Assembly: GCA_002083555.1 (NCBI GenBank)
Contig: MSXN01000008.1
Location: 131,682 to 195,681, forward strand
From: Nitrospira sp. ST-bin5
GTDB lineage: Bacteria > Nitrospirota > Nitrospiria > Nitrospirales > Nitrospiraceae
DNA: 64,000 nucleotides
Direction: 5' to 3'
The notes beneath the pieces are model-generated. The model saw nothing but the letters and a program-made list of their open reading frames with translations. It had not been told where the DNA came from and made no database searches. A program made the translations under genes and the position numbers. Positions 7,389 through 15,234 of this stretch are shown one piece after another (position 1 is the first letter of the stretch; every line of letters begins with the position of its first letter).

Positions 7389-7645
7389 CAATGTCGTCAA
7401 CACCGTTAGCACGCGCCCTAAGTCTCTGTCGCAGAAGGAGATTGATGTTTACGAAACCTGTTCACGATATGTCAGCCAGGCCATCGTTAACAAAGACCGT
7501 TAACAAGGGTTTTGCGTTAACAACCGTCAACACCGTCAATGCGCCGTTTAAGTCTTTGATTCTTCACGGAGTTGGTGTTGACGATGATTGTTGACGTTGC
7601 ATCGTTAATTAACAACGCCCCCCTTTAGGGGGCGTGTTGTTAACG
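7383..7645. repeat. Iteron-like array, candidate replication origin
   Basis: Within 263 bases there are at least eleven copies of an 8-base unit around CGTTAACA: exact at 7383, 7485, 7498 and 7515, CGTCAACA at 7395 and 7525, CGTTAGCA at 7404, and inverted forms TGTTGACG at 7576 and 7589 and TGTTAACG at 7638, plus CGTTAATT at 7603. The first copy overlaps the stop codon of the helicase gene. The array ends in a hairpin (7601-7647). No credible gene lies here. Directly repeated short units next to a RepA-type helicase are the hallmark of iteron origins; I infer that function. Confidence 0.6.
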
Positions 7646-7647
7646 AT
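7601..7647. repeat. Long imperfect hairpin at the end of the iteron array
   Basis: AACAACGCCCCC (7611-7622) pairs with GGGGGCGTGTTGTT (7628-7641) with a two-base bulge, and the outer ATCGTTAA (7601-7608) with TTAACGAT (7640-7647). The loop is about five bases. It could be an origin structure or a terminator of the helicase operon. Confidence 0.5.
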
Positions 7648-7870
7648 GGAGATTTATGAAGAGGAACGAACGGAGCATACGGTGCGTATAACGGTCGATC
7701 TGTGCAGCAAGTCCTATCAGCGCCGGTTGAAGGAAAAGTCTATGCGTCCGGTGCTCTCCGCAAGCGAGGCCCGCGGTTCTGATATGCCGTGGCCCTCGCC
7801 GGGCGCGAGCGAGCTGTTTGTGCGCAGTCCGCTCGCGCCCACAATCACCAATCATGGTGCTGCCCCCTAA
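7646..7870 (+). CDS. Possible small protein, unrecognised
   Basis: A 74-residue frame begins at an ATG at the foot of the hairpin, without a Shine-Dalgarno sequence. The first 30 residues (charged, strand-like) look coding; the rest is proline/serine-rich and less convincing. No family is recognised. Confidence 0.25.
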   Translation: MEIYEEERTEHTVRITVDLCSKSYQRRLKEKSMRPVLSASEARGSDMPWPSPGASELFVRSPLAPTITNHGAAP

Positions 7871-7901
7871 TGCAGTCTTGTTCGAAAGGCGGTCCCATGG
7901 C

Positions 7902-7939
7902 GGCGGGAGACAGTCGGGGTTGAGCGGTTGTCTCCCGCC
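7902..7939. terminator. Strong hairpin upstream of a coiled-coil protein gene
   Basis: GGCGGGAGACA (7902-7912) and TGTCTCCCGCC (7929-7939) form a perfect 11-bp stem with a 16-base loop. It is followed by CATAAATTAAC rather than a T-run, so it may be an attenuator or protein-binding site rather than an intrinsic terminator. The next gene starts 33 bases downstream. Confidence 0.45.
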
Positions 7940-7972
7940 CATAAATTAACTCAACACATCAGGAGGAATGAA

Positions 7973-8587
7973 ATGCGAATTGAGGACGTCAGTAAGTTGG
8001 ATTGGACAACGGATGGAAATCTCCGCGCACTGGAGGGCAAAAAAGCCGCTCTGATCGAGCGTGAGACTCAGGGCCGCGCTCGTTTGGCAGAGCTAGAGAA
8101 AATCGTCCGTGAGGGTGAGACATCCCTCGTGCAAGTTCGCGCCGCGATTTTGCTCGATGAAGAAGCGGATGAAGCGGAGGATGACGTCCAACAACGGGTG
8201 TCATTGTGTCAGCAAGAAATGCAGGCTATTCGAGCTGACCTGCAAGCCACTCAACTTGCGAGAACAAAGCTGGAACCTACGATCGAGGCGGCCGCATCTG
8301 AAGCCAGACTGCGGGTTGCCCAGCTGTTACTGCAGCCTTGTCGGGAAACCGCTGAATCGCTACGGGCACTACTCAATAAAGCAATCGAACTCAATAACGT
8401 TTTGCATGCCATCCACCGACACGTGGTGAGGGATGGCATCGCACAGGAGCTATACGCGACTCCAGAACTCAAGCCACTCACAATGCTTTGCGCGTGGAAT
8501 GAGCTCTCGCAGCCTAATGGAAACGTCGGCGGCGGGCTACAGTATTGGACCACCTACCTCGACAAGATCTTTGGTGAGCGCGGATAG
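7973..8587 (+). CDS. Hypothetical coiled-coil protein
   Basis: AGGAGG at 7961-7966 sets the start at 7973. The 204-residue product is helical through residues 20-115, with heptad spacing and many glutamates and arginines, followed by a mixed C-terminal part. No catalytic motif is seen. It could be a scaffold-like or structural protein of the element; phage scaffolding proteins have a similar layout, but similarity to any one of them cannot be shown here. Confidence 0.5.
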   Translation: MRIEDVSKLDWTTDGNLRALEGKKAALIERETQGRARLAELEKIVREGETSLVQVRAAILLDEEADEAEDDVQQRVSLCQQEMQAIRADLQATQLARTKLEPTIEAAASEARLRVAQLLLQPCRETAESLRALLNKAIELNNVLHAIHRHVVRDGIAQELYATPELKPLTMLCAWNELSQPNGNVGGGLQYWTTYLDKIFGERG

Positions 8588-8639
8588 GCTTCACGGCATA
8601 CTCAATACCGACACTTCGAAACAAAGGGAGGCAACCATC

Positions 8640-8978
8640 ATGAGGCGAGCAGCTCAAACATCGGTTCCCGTTCATCCTGCTAAGAGTCTAGCGCTGGAGT
8701 TGGACGCACAGGTGATTACCACTGTGATCGCAGGCAAGGCGAGATTGAAGTCTCATGCTTGGACTGATCAAGAGATCATGAAGATCGAATCTGAGGATCT
8801 CGCAAGGCTTGCTTATGAAACGAGTGAGATGCTTGCGATGGAGTTTCAAAGCGTTGGATCGTTCCTCAGTTACTGGCGGAGAGAACGCTCCCGCCATGGT
8901 CTCTCAAGCGAACCGACGAAGGAGACAATGAACCAGGCGGCTACGAAGAGTAGCGAGCAGGATCAAACCTTCAAGTAG
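8640..8978 (+). CDS. Hypothetical protein
   Basis: A 112-residue protein beginning MRRAAQTSVPVHPAKSLALE, with AAAGGGAGG ten bases upstream. The central part is helical. Its TAG stop is followed in the same frame by 73 open codons that read like protein, so it may be the front part of an interrupted gene. Confidence 0.45.
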   Translation: MRRAAQTSVPVHPAKSLALELDAQVITTVIAGKARLKSHAWTDQEIMKIESEDLARLAYETSEMLAMEFQSVGSFLSYWRRERSRHGLSSEPTKETMNQAATKSSEQDQTFK

Positions 8979-9200
8979 GAATGGGATGGCTCCGCAGCTG
9001 TGCGTGCTGAGTTCAGAGACAGCTTCTCAACCTATGTCGCGTACAAGCGGGCAGAGGCACGCGGCGCCGTCCGGCTCGTCTGCAATGGGCAGGATAAGAG
9101 CGGAAAAATATTCACGGGTCCTTGGAACAGTAGCGCTTATGCGGGTAAGCGAAGCCGCACTTTCGAGCTAGTGACAGAGGTGAAATCAAGGTTGTCATAG
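8979..9200 (+). pseudogene. Open fragment in frame with the preceding gene
   Basis: After the amber codon at 8976-8978 the same frame stays open for 73 codons. It contains a pattern W-D-G-S-A-A-V-R-A-E-F followed by YVAYKRAEARG, which I associate, without certainty, with conserved segments of phage head proteins. Independent translation would need a GTG at 9000 with no ribosome-binding site. Either this is a decayed gene end or a readthrough product. Confidence 0.35.
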
Positions 9201-9227
9201 GTTTATCACTCAACACCATCGTGAAAC

Positions 9228-9479
9228 ATGACTGACACAAAGACTTTTTCTAAACAGCAGATAGCAAAAATATTCAGAGTTTCCCGTTCGACCGTTTACG
9301 ACTGGGAAATTTCCGGATGCCCGGTTATTCCGCCGGAGCGGCGAGGGTATCCGGCCCGGTTGGTCTTCGAGGATGTGCTGAATTGGCGGCTCGCCAAGCT
9401 TGACGCGGTTGGGGTCTCGGAAGCAGGACTGGCCTTAGAGGAACGACTAGCCCGAGAAAGGATGGTGCAATTTGTCTGA
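9228..9479 (+). CDS. HTH protein, Nu1/terminase-small-subunit-like
   Basis: An 83-residue protein with a helix-turn-helix (KQQIAKIFRVSRSTVYDWEI) and a following hydrophobic segment ending in a helix EERLARER. The layout matches the DNA-recognition domain of lambda Nu1-type small terminase proteins and of other phage HTH proteins. No large terminase gene follows; the next gene, overlapping by eight bases, is a tape measure gene. It may therefore be a regulator rather than a packaging protein. Confidence 0.5.
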   Translation: MTDTKTFSKQQIAKIFRVSRSTVYDWEISGCPVIPPERRGYPARLVFEDVLNWRLAKLDAVGVSEAGLALEERLARERMVQFV

Positions 9480-11661
9480 AAATCGCGAACTCGCGCTAGT
9501 GCTCAAGCTGGTGGCCGATCAGTTCCAGAGTGAGCTGAAGAAGAGCCAGGGGGCGTTGTCGGGCTTTAACAGTTTCATCAAGGATTGGAAAGTACAACTC
9601 GGCGCGGTTACCGGCGTGCTGGTGGCGCTCGCGAAGAGTACGGCGAACTTCGGTGAGGAGGCGCTCAAAGGGGCGCAGAAGGCCGGGCAGACCGTCGAGA
9701 CGTTCACAGCGCTTTCCTATGCCGCCAAGCTCGCGGACATTGATCAGCAGCAGCTCATCGTCGGATTGAAATCCCTCTCGCAGAACATGGTGGAAGCGGC
9801 CCGGCAAACGGGCGATGGCGAAGCGGTGTTCCGGCGGCTGGGTGTCTCGGCGCTCGATGCGTCAGGAAAACTTCGGCCCACAGAGCAGGTGCTCTTGGAC
9901 CTGGCGGACGTTTTTGCGAAATCGGCAGATGGTGCCGGGAAGACGGAAGCGGCGGTCAAGCTGTTCGGGAAAGCGGGGCTAGAGCTGGTTCCGTTTCTCA
10001 ACCAAGGCAAGGCCGGCATCGCCGGACTGATGGAAGAAGCGAAGCGGTTGGGTGTGGTGCTGTCGACAGAAGACGCGCAGGCGGCGAGTGCGTTCAATGA
10101 TGAAATCAAGCGGCTGGAATCCGCGACGCGCGGACTCACCTTGCAGCTGGGACAAGGCCTTTTGCCGACGATGACGAGCGGCCTCGAACTCTTCAGCAAG
10201 ATGATCGCCAAGGTGCGCGAGCTGAATAGCGAAACGTCGAATGTGGGCCAGAATCTGAAGAACTGGTCTGATGCTTTCGGTCAGTCGCGCATGGGCCAGG
10301 GCATGATGGATACTTTTACGGCGCTGGGGCTCGGGCATCGCAAGGGCGAAGGCACGCTGCCGCGCGAGCAATTTTGGATGGACACGCTCAAGTCGATTGG
10401 TGGCCTTGGCGGACAGCTGCCTCCGGGAGGGGGAGTCTTGGCCTCTTCGGGCGGTGAAGATAAGCCGCCGATCTCAATGGGGCCGGATCTCAAGAAACTG
10501 CAGGATGATTATCGCCTCTACATCACCGGTCTGACGTCTGCGGGACAAGCGTACCTTGATAAACTGAAAAAGGATTATCACGACTATATCACTGGTTTGA
10601 CCAGCATGGGGCAACAGTATCTCGACCGCCTCAAGGGGACCGGCGATGAGGCTGTGAAGCTGTTCCAGGAGCATCAGCAGCAGATCTCTAAGGAGCGTGA
10701 TGTTCTGATTGAGAACGAGAAGGCCTGGATCAGCTATGGGGACACGCTCGGCGCATCCACCGAATTCATGTTGCAGCATCGACTGGATCTAGTTCGGCTG
10801 GAATTGGGGAAAGAGCTGAATTTGAACCAGGAGCAGGCCGGGCGGCTCTTGCTGGCCTGGCAGAACCATGATGATGAGCTGGCGCAGAGCGTCATCGGCC
10901 GATCAAGTAAAACGGAAGCTGAGCTGGAAACTATTCAGCTACGCACGCTGCAAAAATCGAAGACCGTGATCAACGAGCTCTCCGGAGATTTCTTCGACGG
11001 CTGGGCGGCGGGCATGCGGAACTATGTGCGCGATACGCAGTCGGGCTTCGGCATGGCGGCTGATATGGCTCGCCGGTCCATTCAATCCATCGAGCAGGCC
11101 TCGGGCCGGTTCTTCTTTGATGCGATGGAAGGCCGGATCACGCGCTTGAAAGATGTGATGGCGTCCTTCCTCGACTTTACGAAACAGATCGTGAGCCAGC
11201 TGGCCGGGCAAGCCATCACGCGGCAGATCGCCGGGGCGATCGCGGGCGGATTTCCGAATCTGTTCGGATCGTCCGGCGTGAATACAAACTTTTCCGGAGA
11301 TCTGTTCAAGCCGCTCGGTGCGGCGAGCGGTGGCCTGGTGCAGCGCTTTGCGCGGGGCGGCCCGGTGTTGGGGAATGGGAATCTCGATACCGTCCCGGCG
11401 CTGTTGACGCCCGGAGAATTTGTGCTCTCGCGCCGCGATGTCAAAGACATCAAGTCAGGTCTGGGTGGCGGCGGCATCATTATTAACACCTACAACACAT
11501 CTTCGGCTCAGGTTGAGCATCAGGTGTCTCAGGGGGCTAATGGGGTTACTGTGATCACGCAGACGATTAAAAACGTGGTAGCTGGCATGGTGCAGTCTGG
11601 GGGGCTCGATCGTCAGCTAGGGGTGCGCTACGGGGTCACTCCGACTCCGGGACGGCGATGA
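9472..11661 (+). CDS. Phage tail tape measure protein
   Basis: A 729-residue protein with the sequence layout of tail tape measure proteins: an N-terminal helical part, a hydrophobic middle, and the diagnostic C-terminal signature ASGGLVQRFARGGPV followed by TVPALLTPGEFVLSRRDV. The start is TTG at 9472, overlapping the end of the HTH gene, with AAAGGATGG upstream. Residues ~343-388 carry a tandem repeat of about 23 residues (DDYRLYITGLTSAGQAYLDK and DYHDYITGLTSMGQQYLDR). It is short for a siphophage tape measure. In phages it sets tail length and helps DNA entry. Confidence 0.8.
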   Translation: MSENRELALVLKLVADQFQSELKKSQGALSGFNSFIKDWKVQLGAVTGVLVALAKSTANFGEEALKGAQKAGQTVETFTALSYAAKLADIDQQQLIVGLKSLSQNMVEAARQTGDGEAVFRRLGVSALDASGKLRPTEQVLLDLADVFAKSADGAGKTEAAVKLFGKAGLELVPFLNQGKAGIAGLMEEAKRLGVVLSTEDAQAASAFNDEIKRLESATRGLTLQLGQGLLPTMTSGLELFSKMIAKVRELNSETSNVGQNLKNWSDAFGQSRMGQGMMDTFTALGLGHRKGEGTLPREQFWMDTLKSIGGLGGQLPPGGGVLASSGGEDKPPISMGPDLKKLQDDYRLYITGLTSAGQAYLDKLKKDYHDYITGLTSMGQQYLDRLKGTGDEAVKLFQEHQQQISKERDVLIENEKAWISYGDTLGASTEFMLQHRLDLVRLELGKELNLNQEQAGRLLLAWQNHDDELAQSVIGRSSKTEAELETIQLRTLQKSKTVINELSGDFFDGWAAGMRNYVRDTQSGFGMAADMARRSIQSIEQASGRFFFDAMEGRITRLKDVMASFLDFTKQIVSQLAGQAITRQIAGAIAGGFPNLFGSSGVNTNFSGDLFKPLGAASGGLVQRFARGGPVLGNGNLDTVPALLTPGEFVLSRRDVKDIKSGLGGGGIIINTYNTSSAQVEHQVSQGANGVTVITQTIKNVVAGMVQSGGLDRQLGVRYGVTPTPGRR

Positions 11662-12089
11662 TTATTCAATGCAATATAGACTGTCTTGTTCGGGTGAATG
11701 ATGAAAATGAGATTGTCTTCAAGGACCAGGAGCCGATCGTGTTGCCCGCTCTGTATGCGGTTCCAGTTCTGATCAAGCATCATGAGAACGTAGAAGTTAT
11801 ATCATCGGTTGTCCCGGCCCCAAGTTGTGAGGTGGTTTGGACGGATGCGCGAGGGAATAGCCGGTTGGGCCATGTGCTTTACAGGGTTTCGTATTTGGAT
11901 GAACTGTGGTTGTTAATTCAAACAGATGGTGTTGGTCGACTGGTCCGCAGCTCAGACATTATCGGAGTTAATCCTAAACCTCTTTTTCGGTTAGCCTGTA
12001 CCGCGATGGAAGCTATAGGCACTCAGGAGGCTGAGCGCATGGCCGCCAATATTGTCATGACGCTCTTAGATCTGGATCCCACCAGCTAA
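11658..12089 (+). CDS. Hypothetical protein, phage tail neighbour
   Basis: A 143-residue protein overlapping the tape measure stop (ATGA). The N-terminal 60 residues are beta-rich, the C-terminal 40 helical. Genes in this position of tail operons often encode minor tail proteins, but the sequence does not resemble the usual NlpC/P60 or DUF1833 types, so the function is open. Confidence 0.5.
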   Translation: MIIQCNIDCLVRVNDENEIVFKDQEPIVLPALYAVPVLIKHHENVEVISSVVPAPSCEVVWTDARGNSRLGHVLYRVSYLDELWLLIQTDGVGRLVRSSDIIGVNPKPLFRLACTAMEAIGTQEAERMAANIVMTLLDLDPTS

Positions 12090-12142
12090 ACTGCCAAGCA
12101 GTGAGTTGAGTCAGGTGGGAAGTAGCATGGAGGGTGCACAGC

Positions 12143-12631
12143 ATGGATGAAAATAAAGAAGTGGTAGTTACCCCATCTTCAATACTGCTTCCTCAGAAAA
12201 CGGTCAATCTCATGGCTTGTCCCCGGCCGTTCTCGACCAAGCGCATCGAGCGCGAGCTGCCCGAAGGCTCGACGATTGCCGACATGATGCGGGAGATTGG
12301 GCTCAATCCGGATCACCTCTTTGCCCGCGTCTTCATCGATGACCGCCTCATTCTCAAGGCAGAGTGGGAATTCGCCACGCCCAAGGCCAGTCAACTGGTC
12401 ACGGTGCGGGTGATTCCGACAGGCGGGGGTGGTGGTGGGAAAGATGCCTTGCGGATCGTAGCGATGATCGGCGTGGTGGCGGCGTCCATCTTTACAGCGG
12501 GTGCGGCTGGCGCGGCAGTGGGTAGCTTCCTTGGCGTCAGTGCAGCGACCGGTGGAGCCCTCGCCGGAGCATCCGTTTCAATCTTTGGGAGTCTTCAAGC
12601 CAATACATTGTTACCAGCGAGACAGTCATGA
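12143..12631 (+). CDS. Truncated tail-tip (gpJ/TipJ-like) N-terminal protein
   Basis: The start at 12143 follows GGAGGG. Residues 20-90 form a beta-grasp-like domain, and then comes VRVIPTGGGGGGKDALRIVA with a hydrophobic helix, an alanine/glycine-rich stretch and GSLQANTLLP. This matches the front end of J-type tail-tip proteins, which normally continue for several hundred residues. Here the frame stops at 162 residues, right after the segment corresponding to NALIPP, so the host-recognition part is missing. Best read as a remnant or a domain reused by the element. Confidence 0.6.
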   Translation: MDENKEVVVTPSSILLPQKTVNLMACPRPFSTKRIERELPEGSTIADMMREIGLNPDHLFARVFIDDRLILKAEWEFATPKASQLVTVRVIPTGGGGGGKDALRIVAMIGVVAASIFTAGAAGAAVGSFLGVSAATGGALAGASVSIFGSLQANTLLPARQS

Positions 12632-13185
12632 GCGAACTGCCCATCAGGTCGCCCCTTCAAATTGATCTGCAGACGGAAAGCGAGCCACAGCTTTCATTCG
12701 CTGGGGTGCCCATCAGTGGCCCCGTAGATACGGTCCCGCAAGAAGGTCTCGTGCGTGATTGGCTCCAAGAGTTAGGCCTTCCTAAAGATTGGGAACAGCT
12801 CGAGCACCTGGCAAAACCGAGAGGATTCGCCAATCGCTTCGCCCGAATTATCGTGGTGGATGAAAGTCCCACACGATTTCCCGGGAGCTGGCGGTTCCGG
12901 CCGGCAGAGATTGCCTTCCGACAAGGCGGCTATCAGCTCACGCTGGCGCATCTCGGATTCGTGATCGGACAGTGTGATCTCCTATTCCTAAAACCGGCTG
13001 GCGCGGTTCCTGAAGCTGAGGGGATGTGTCTTGTGGCCTCGGCGTCGTTCTATGATTCTGACCTTGCTACGGCGGCCTGGCGCGGCGTCAAGGCGAACAT
13101 TTTCACCCATGTTAGTGCGATCGTGGTGAGGCCTCTGGAAATGCCCCGAGGCGGGGGGGGAATTGATCGAGATCGCCCTGGTTGA
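12628..13185 (+). CDS. Hypothetical phage-like protein, frame interrupted at a G8 tract
   Basis: Overlaps the previous stop (ATGA). The 185-residue frame is open to 13185, but the end after PLEMPRGGGG reads poorly. The segment SASFYDSDLATAAWRGVKAN recalls phage prohead protease or related structural proteins, weakly. At 13153-13160 there are eight consecutive G. Dropping one G gives a natural continuation (ELIEIALVDSPGRPGARVLK, then HWEA-stop) ending at 13234. A sequencing error, a true frameshift or programmed slippage would all explain this. Confidence 0.5.
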   Translation: MSELPIRSPLQIDLQTESEPQLSFAGVPISGPVDTVPQEGLVRDWLQELGLPKDWEQLEHLAKPRGFANRFARIIVVDESPTRFPGSWRFRPAEIAFRQGGYQLTLAHLGFVIGQCDLLFLKPAGAVPEAEGMCLVASASFYDSDLATAAWRGVKANIFTHVSAIVVRPLEMPRGGGGIDRDRPG

Positions 13186-13313
13186 CTCTCCAGGCCGTCC
13201 TGGCGCGCGAGTCCTGAAGCATTGGGAAGCATAGATTTTATCGCCAGTCTGGTTCTTCAGATTGCCAGCAATAACCATGTAGTTGATCTGATTGGAAGAG
13301 AACGAGGAAGCGC

Positions 13314-13643
13314 ATGCTGGGGTGCCAATCGCTCATTGCCGAGCTCGAACAAAGCATTCTGGCATTAGCCTCGGATGAGTGCCCGGTGCTGCTCGGTGAG
13401 CTGGAGCGCCTTAAAGCGATAGCCTGGGCGAAGGCCTTGAATCCTGTACCTTTAATTTCTTCGAAGGTGCCGGAGGTTCAGGACCGCTACTTGACCGTTC
13501 CGGAAGTAGTTCAGCGGTTTGGCGTAACGGAGAAATGGCTCTATCGACATAAAGCGCAGATGCCCCATAGCCAACCGTCTAGAAAAGTCTTGTTGTTCCC
13601 TGGGCGAGCGATCGAGCGATGGTTTGCCACTCGAAAAAGTTGA
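13314..13643 (+). CDS. Excisionase/AlpA-like HTH protein
   Basis: A 109-residue protein whose C-terminal half is a MerR-like helix-turn-helix (RYLTVPEVVQRFGVTEKWLY) with a wing and the typical ending RKVLLFPGRAIERWFA. Its position 55 bases before an integrase gene in the same direction makes it a strong candidate for the recombination directionality factor of the element. The N-terminal 50 residues are helical and of unknown role. Confidence 0.65.
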   Translation: MLGCQSLIAELEQSILALASDECPVLLGELERLKAIAWAKALNPVPLISSKVPEVQDRYLTVPEVVQRFGVTEKWLYRHKAQMPHSQPSRKVLLFPGRAIERWFATRKS

Positions 13644-13698
13644 TCGTGTCACTACCGCCCGAGTATAGTCCCGCTCAAAAGAGGAGTAGAGTGAACCT

Positions 13699-15234
13699 AT
13701 GAAGCGCCGCGGTCTCGGAATGGTATTCCAACGAGGGGCGGTCTGGTGGATTCAATACCACTGGCGCGGAAAGCGATATCGAGAGACCTCCGAGTCAACC
13801 AATCGACAGGCTGCCGTCAATCTGTTACGGACAAGGCTTGGCGAAATGGGCAAGGGGCAGTTGCGAGGGCCTGAGTGTGACAAGACAACCTTTGGCGATT
13901 TGCTCCAAATTCTTCGTGATGACTACGCCATCAATCAGCGGCGGTCCGTGGGTCGACTCAATACATCGGTAAAGTCGCTCGATCCATTCTTCAAGCATTT
14001 ACGGGCCAGCGATATCACCCTCGATCGTTTGAACCGGTACGTGGCTGAACGACTCGCCAAGCACGCCGCTCCCGCGACCGTGAAGCTCGATCTCACCTAT
14101 CTTCATCGCGCGTTTCGGCTGGCTGAGCGGGCAGGAAAAGCGATCTGCCCGCCATTCCCCCAGATCGCGGTCCAGAATGTTCGCAAGGGGTTTTTTGCCC
14201 GGGCCGATTTTGAGGCGGTGCGGTCCCACTTGCCAGAACCCTTCAAGGGCCCCATCACGTTTGCCTATCTGACGGGCTGGCGTGTACCCAGTGAGATTCT
14301 CAGACTCCGATGGAATCAGGTCGATTTTCAGGCCGGGACGGTTCGCCTTGAGCCAGGCACGACAAAGAACGATGAAGGCCGCATGTTTCCCTTCGCAGTG
14401 CTTCCGGAGCTCGCTCAGGTCTTACGGGCTCAGTGGGATAAGACATTTGAGCTGGAGCTGGCAGCCGGCCACAGTATCCCGTGGGTATTCCATTGGAGCG
14501 ATCGAGGCATATTCAAGGAAATCCATCCCAAGGTGCTGTATCGGCGCTGGGGAGAAGCTTGTCAGAAAGCTGGGGTGCCGGAACGGATACCGCATGATTT
14601 CAGGCGAACGGCAGTCCGGAACCTGGAACGGGCGGGGGTGCCTCGTTCAGTGGCGATGAAATTGACGGGGCACAAGACCGAGGCCGTCTATAGGCGCTAT
14701 GCGATCGTTTGTGAGGCCGATTTGAGTGAGGGGCTGAAAAAGCTGGCTCAATTCGAGAGAACTCAAAAGGAAAAGCTGCAATCCTGCGGGACCGTCACTG
14801 ACTTAAGCCACAGTTTGGCCACAATTCCTGAGACAAATATGCAAAATACGCGGGAAACTATGGCGGAGGGGGCGAGATTTGAACTCGCGGATAGGTTGCC
14901 CCATCTCCAGTTTTCAAGACTGGCACGTTCGGCCGCTCCGTCACCCCTCCGAGCCGTAAGAAGATATGTGGCACTACTTTCTGATGCAGTCAAGCCCTCC
15001 CATATAGGGGCGGAGCGGCGCAGGAACGACAATGCTCCCATCCGCTTGCTGGTAGTTTTCCAAAATCGCGAGCAGCGTCCGGCCCACTGCGAGACCGGAT
15101 CCGTTCAAGGTGTGGACAAACTCTGTCTTGGAGTCTTTCTTATTGCCCTTGGTGCGATAGCGGATATTGGCGCGGCGAGCCTGAAACGCGTCAAAGTTGC
15201 TGCAGGAGGAGATTTCACGGAAGTGTTGCTGTGA
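13699..15234 (+). CDS. Tyrosine integrase; frame runs through the tRNA target
   Basis: A tyrosine recombinase with an N-terminal arm and core-binding domain (residues 1-160) and a catalytic domain with R195 (TGWRVPSE), H299 and R302 (HDFRRT), H325 (GHK) and the nucleophile Y334 (RRYA). It catalyses site-specific insertion and excision. The homologous part ends near residue 385. From residue 388 on, the frame is antisense to tRNA-Ser (14861-14950) and then antisense to the end of serS, ending at 15234. The last ~125 residues are therefore host-derived, and the protein before integration would end differently. GAGGAG lies about 12 bases upstream of the ATG. Confidence 0.85.
   Translation: MKRRGLGMVFQRGAVWWIQYHWRGKRYRETSESTNRQAAVNLLRTRLGEMGKGQLRGPECDKTTFGDLLQILRDDYAINQRRSVGRLNTSVKSLDPFFKHLRASDITLDRLNRYVAERLAKHAAPATVKLDLTYLHRAFRLAERAGKAICPPFPQIAVQNVRKGFFARADFEAVRSHLPEPFKGPITFAYLTGWRVPSEILRLRWNQVDFQAGTVRLEPGTTKNDEGRMFPFAVLPELAQVLRAQWDKTFELELAAGHSIPWVFHWSDRGIFKEIHPKVLYRRWGEACQKAGVPERIPHDFRRTAVRNLERAGVPRSVAMKLTGHKTEAVYRRYAIVCEADLSEGLKKLAQFERTQKEKLQSCGTVTDLSHSLATIPETNMQNTRETMAEGARFELADRLPHLQFSRLARSAAPSPLRAVRRYVALLSDAVKPSHIGAERRRNDNAPIRLLVVFQNREQRPAHCETGSVQGVDKLCLGVFLIALGAIADIGAASLKRVKVAAGGDFTEVLL
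14861..14950 (-). tRNA. tRNA-Ser(UGA), integration target
   Basis: Read on the minus strand, acceptor GGAGGGG (14950-14944) pairs with CCCCTCC, followed by discriminator G and an encoded CCA (14863-14861). The anticodon loop is CTTGAAA between CCAGT and ACTGG, giving anticodon UGA. A long variable arm is present (class II tRNA), and the T arm is GCGAG-TTCAAAT-CTCGC. The gene starts 23 bases after the serS stop in the same direction. Its 3' end borders the mobile element, as in most integrase target sites. Confidence 0.93.

Noticed and set aside
7334..7594. Open frame of 86 codons across the repeat array
   Set aside because: It overlaps the end of the helicase gene in another frame and encodes repeats of the iteron sequence; no ribosome-binding site and poor composition.
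1..13690. Search for a second copy of the tRNA-Ser 3' end (left att site)
   Set aside because: No stretch matching the tRNA end GAGTTCAAATCTCGC or its complement was found by eye left of the integrase, so the left border is assumed to be outside the window.
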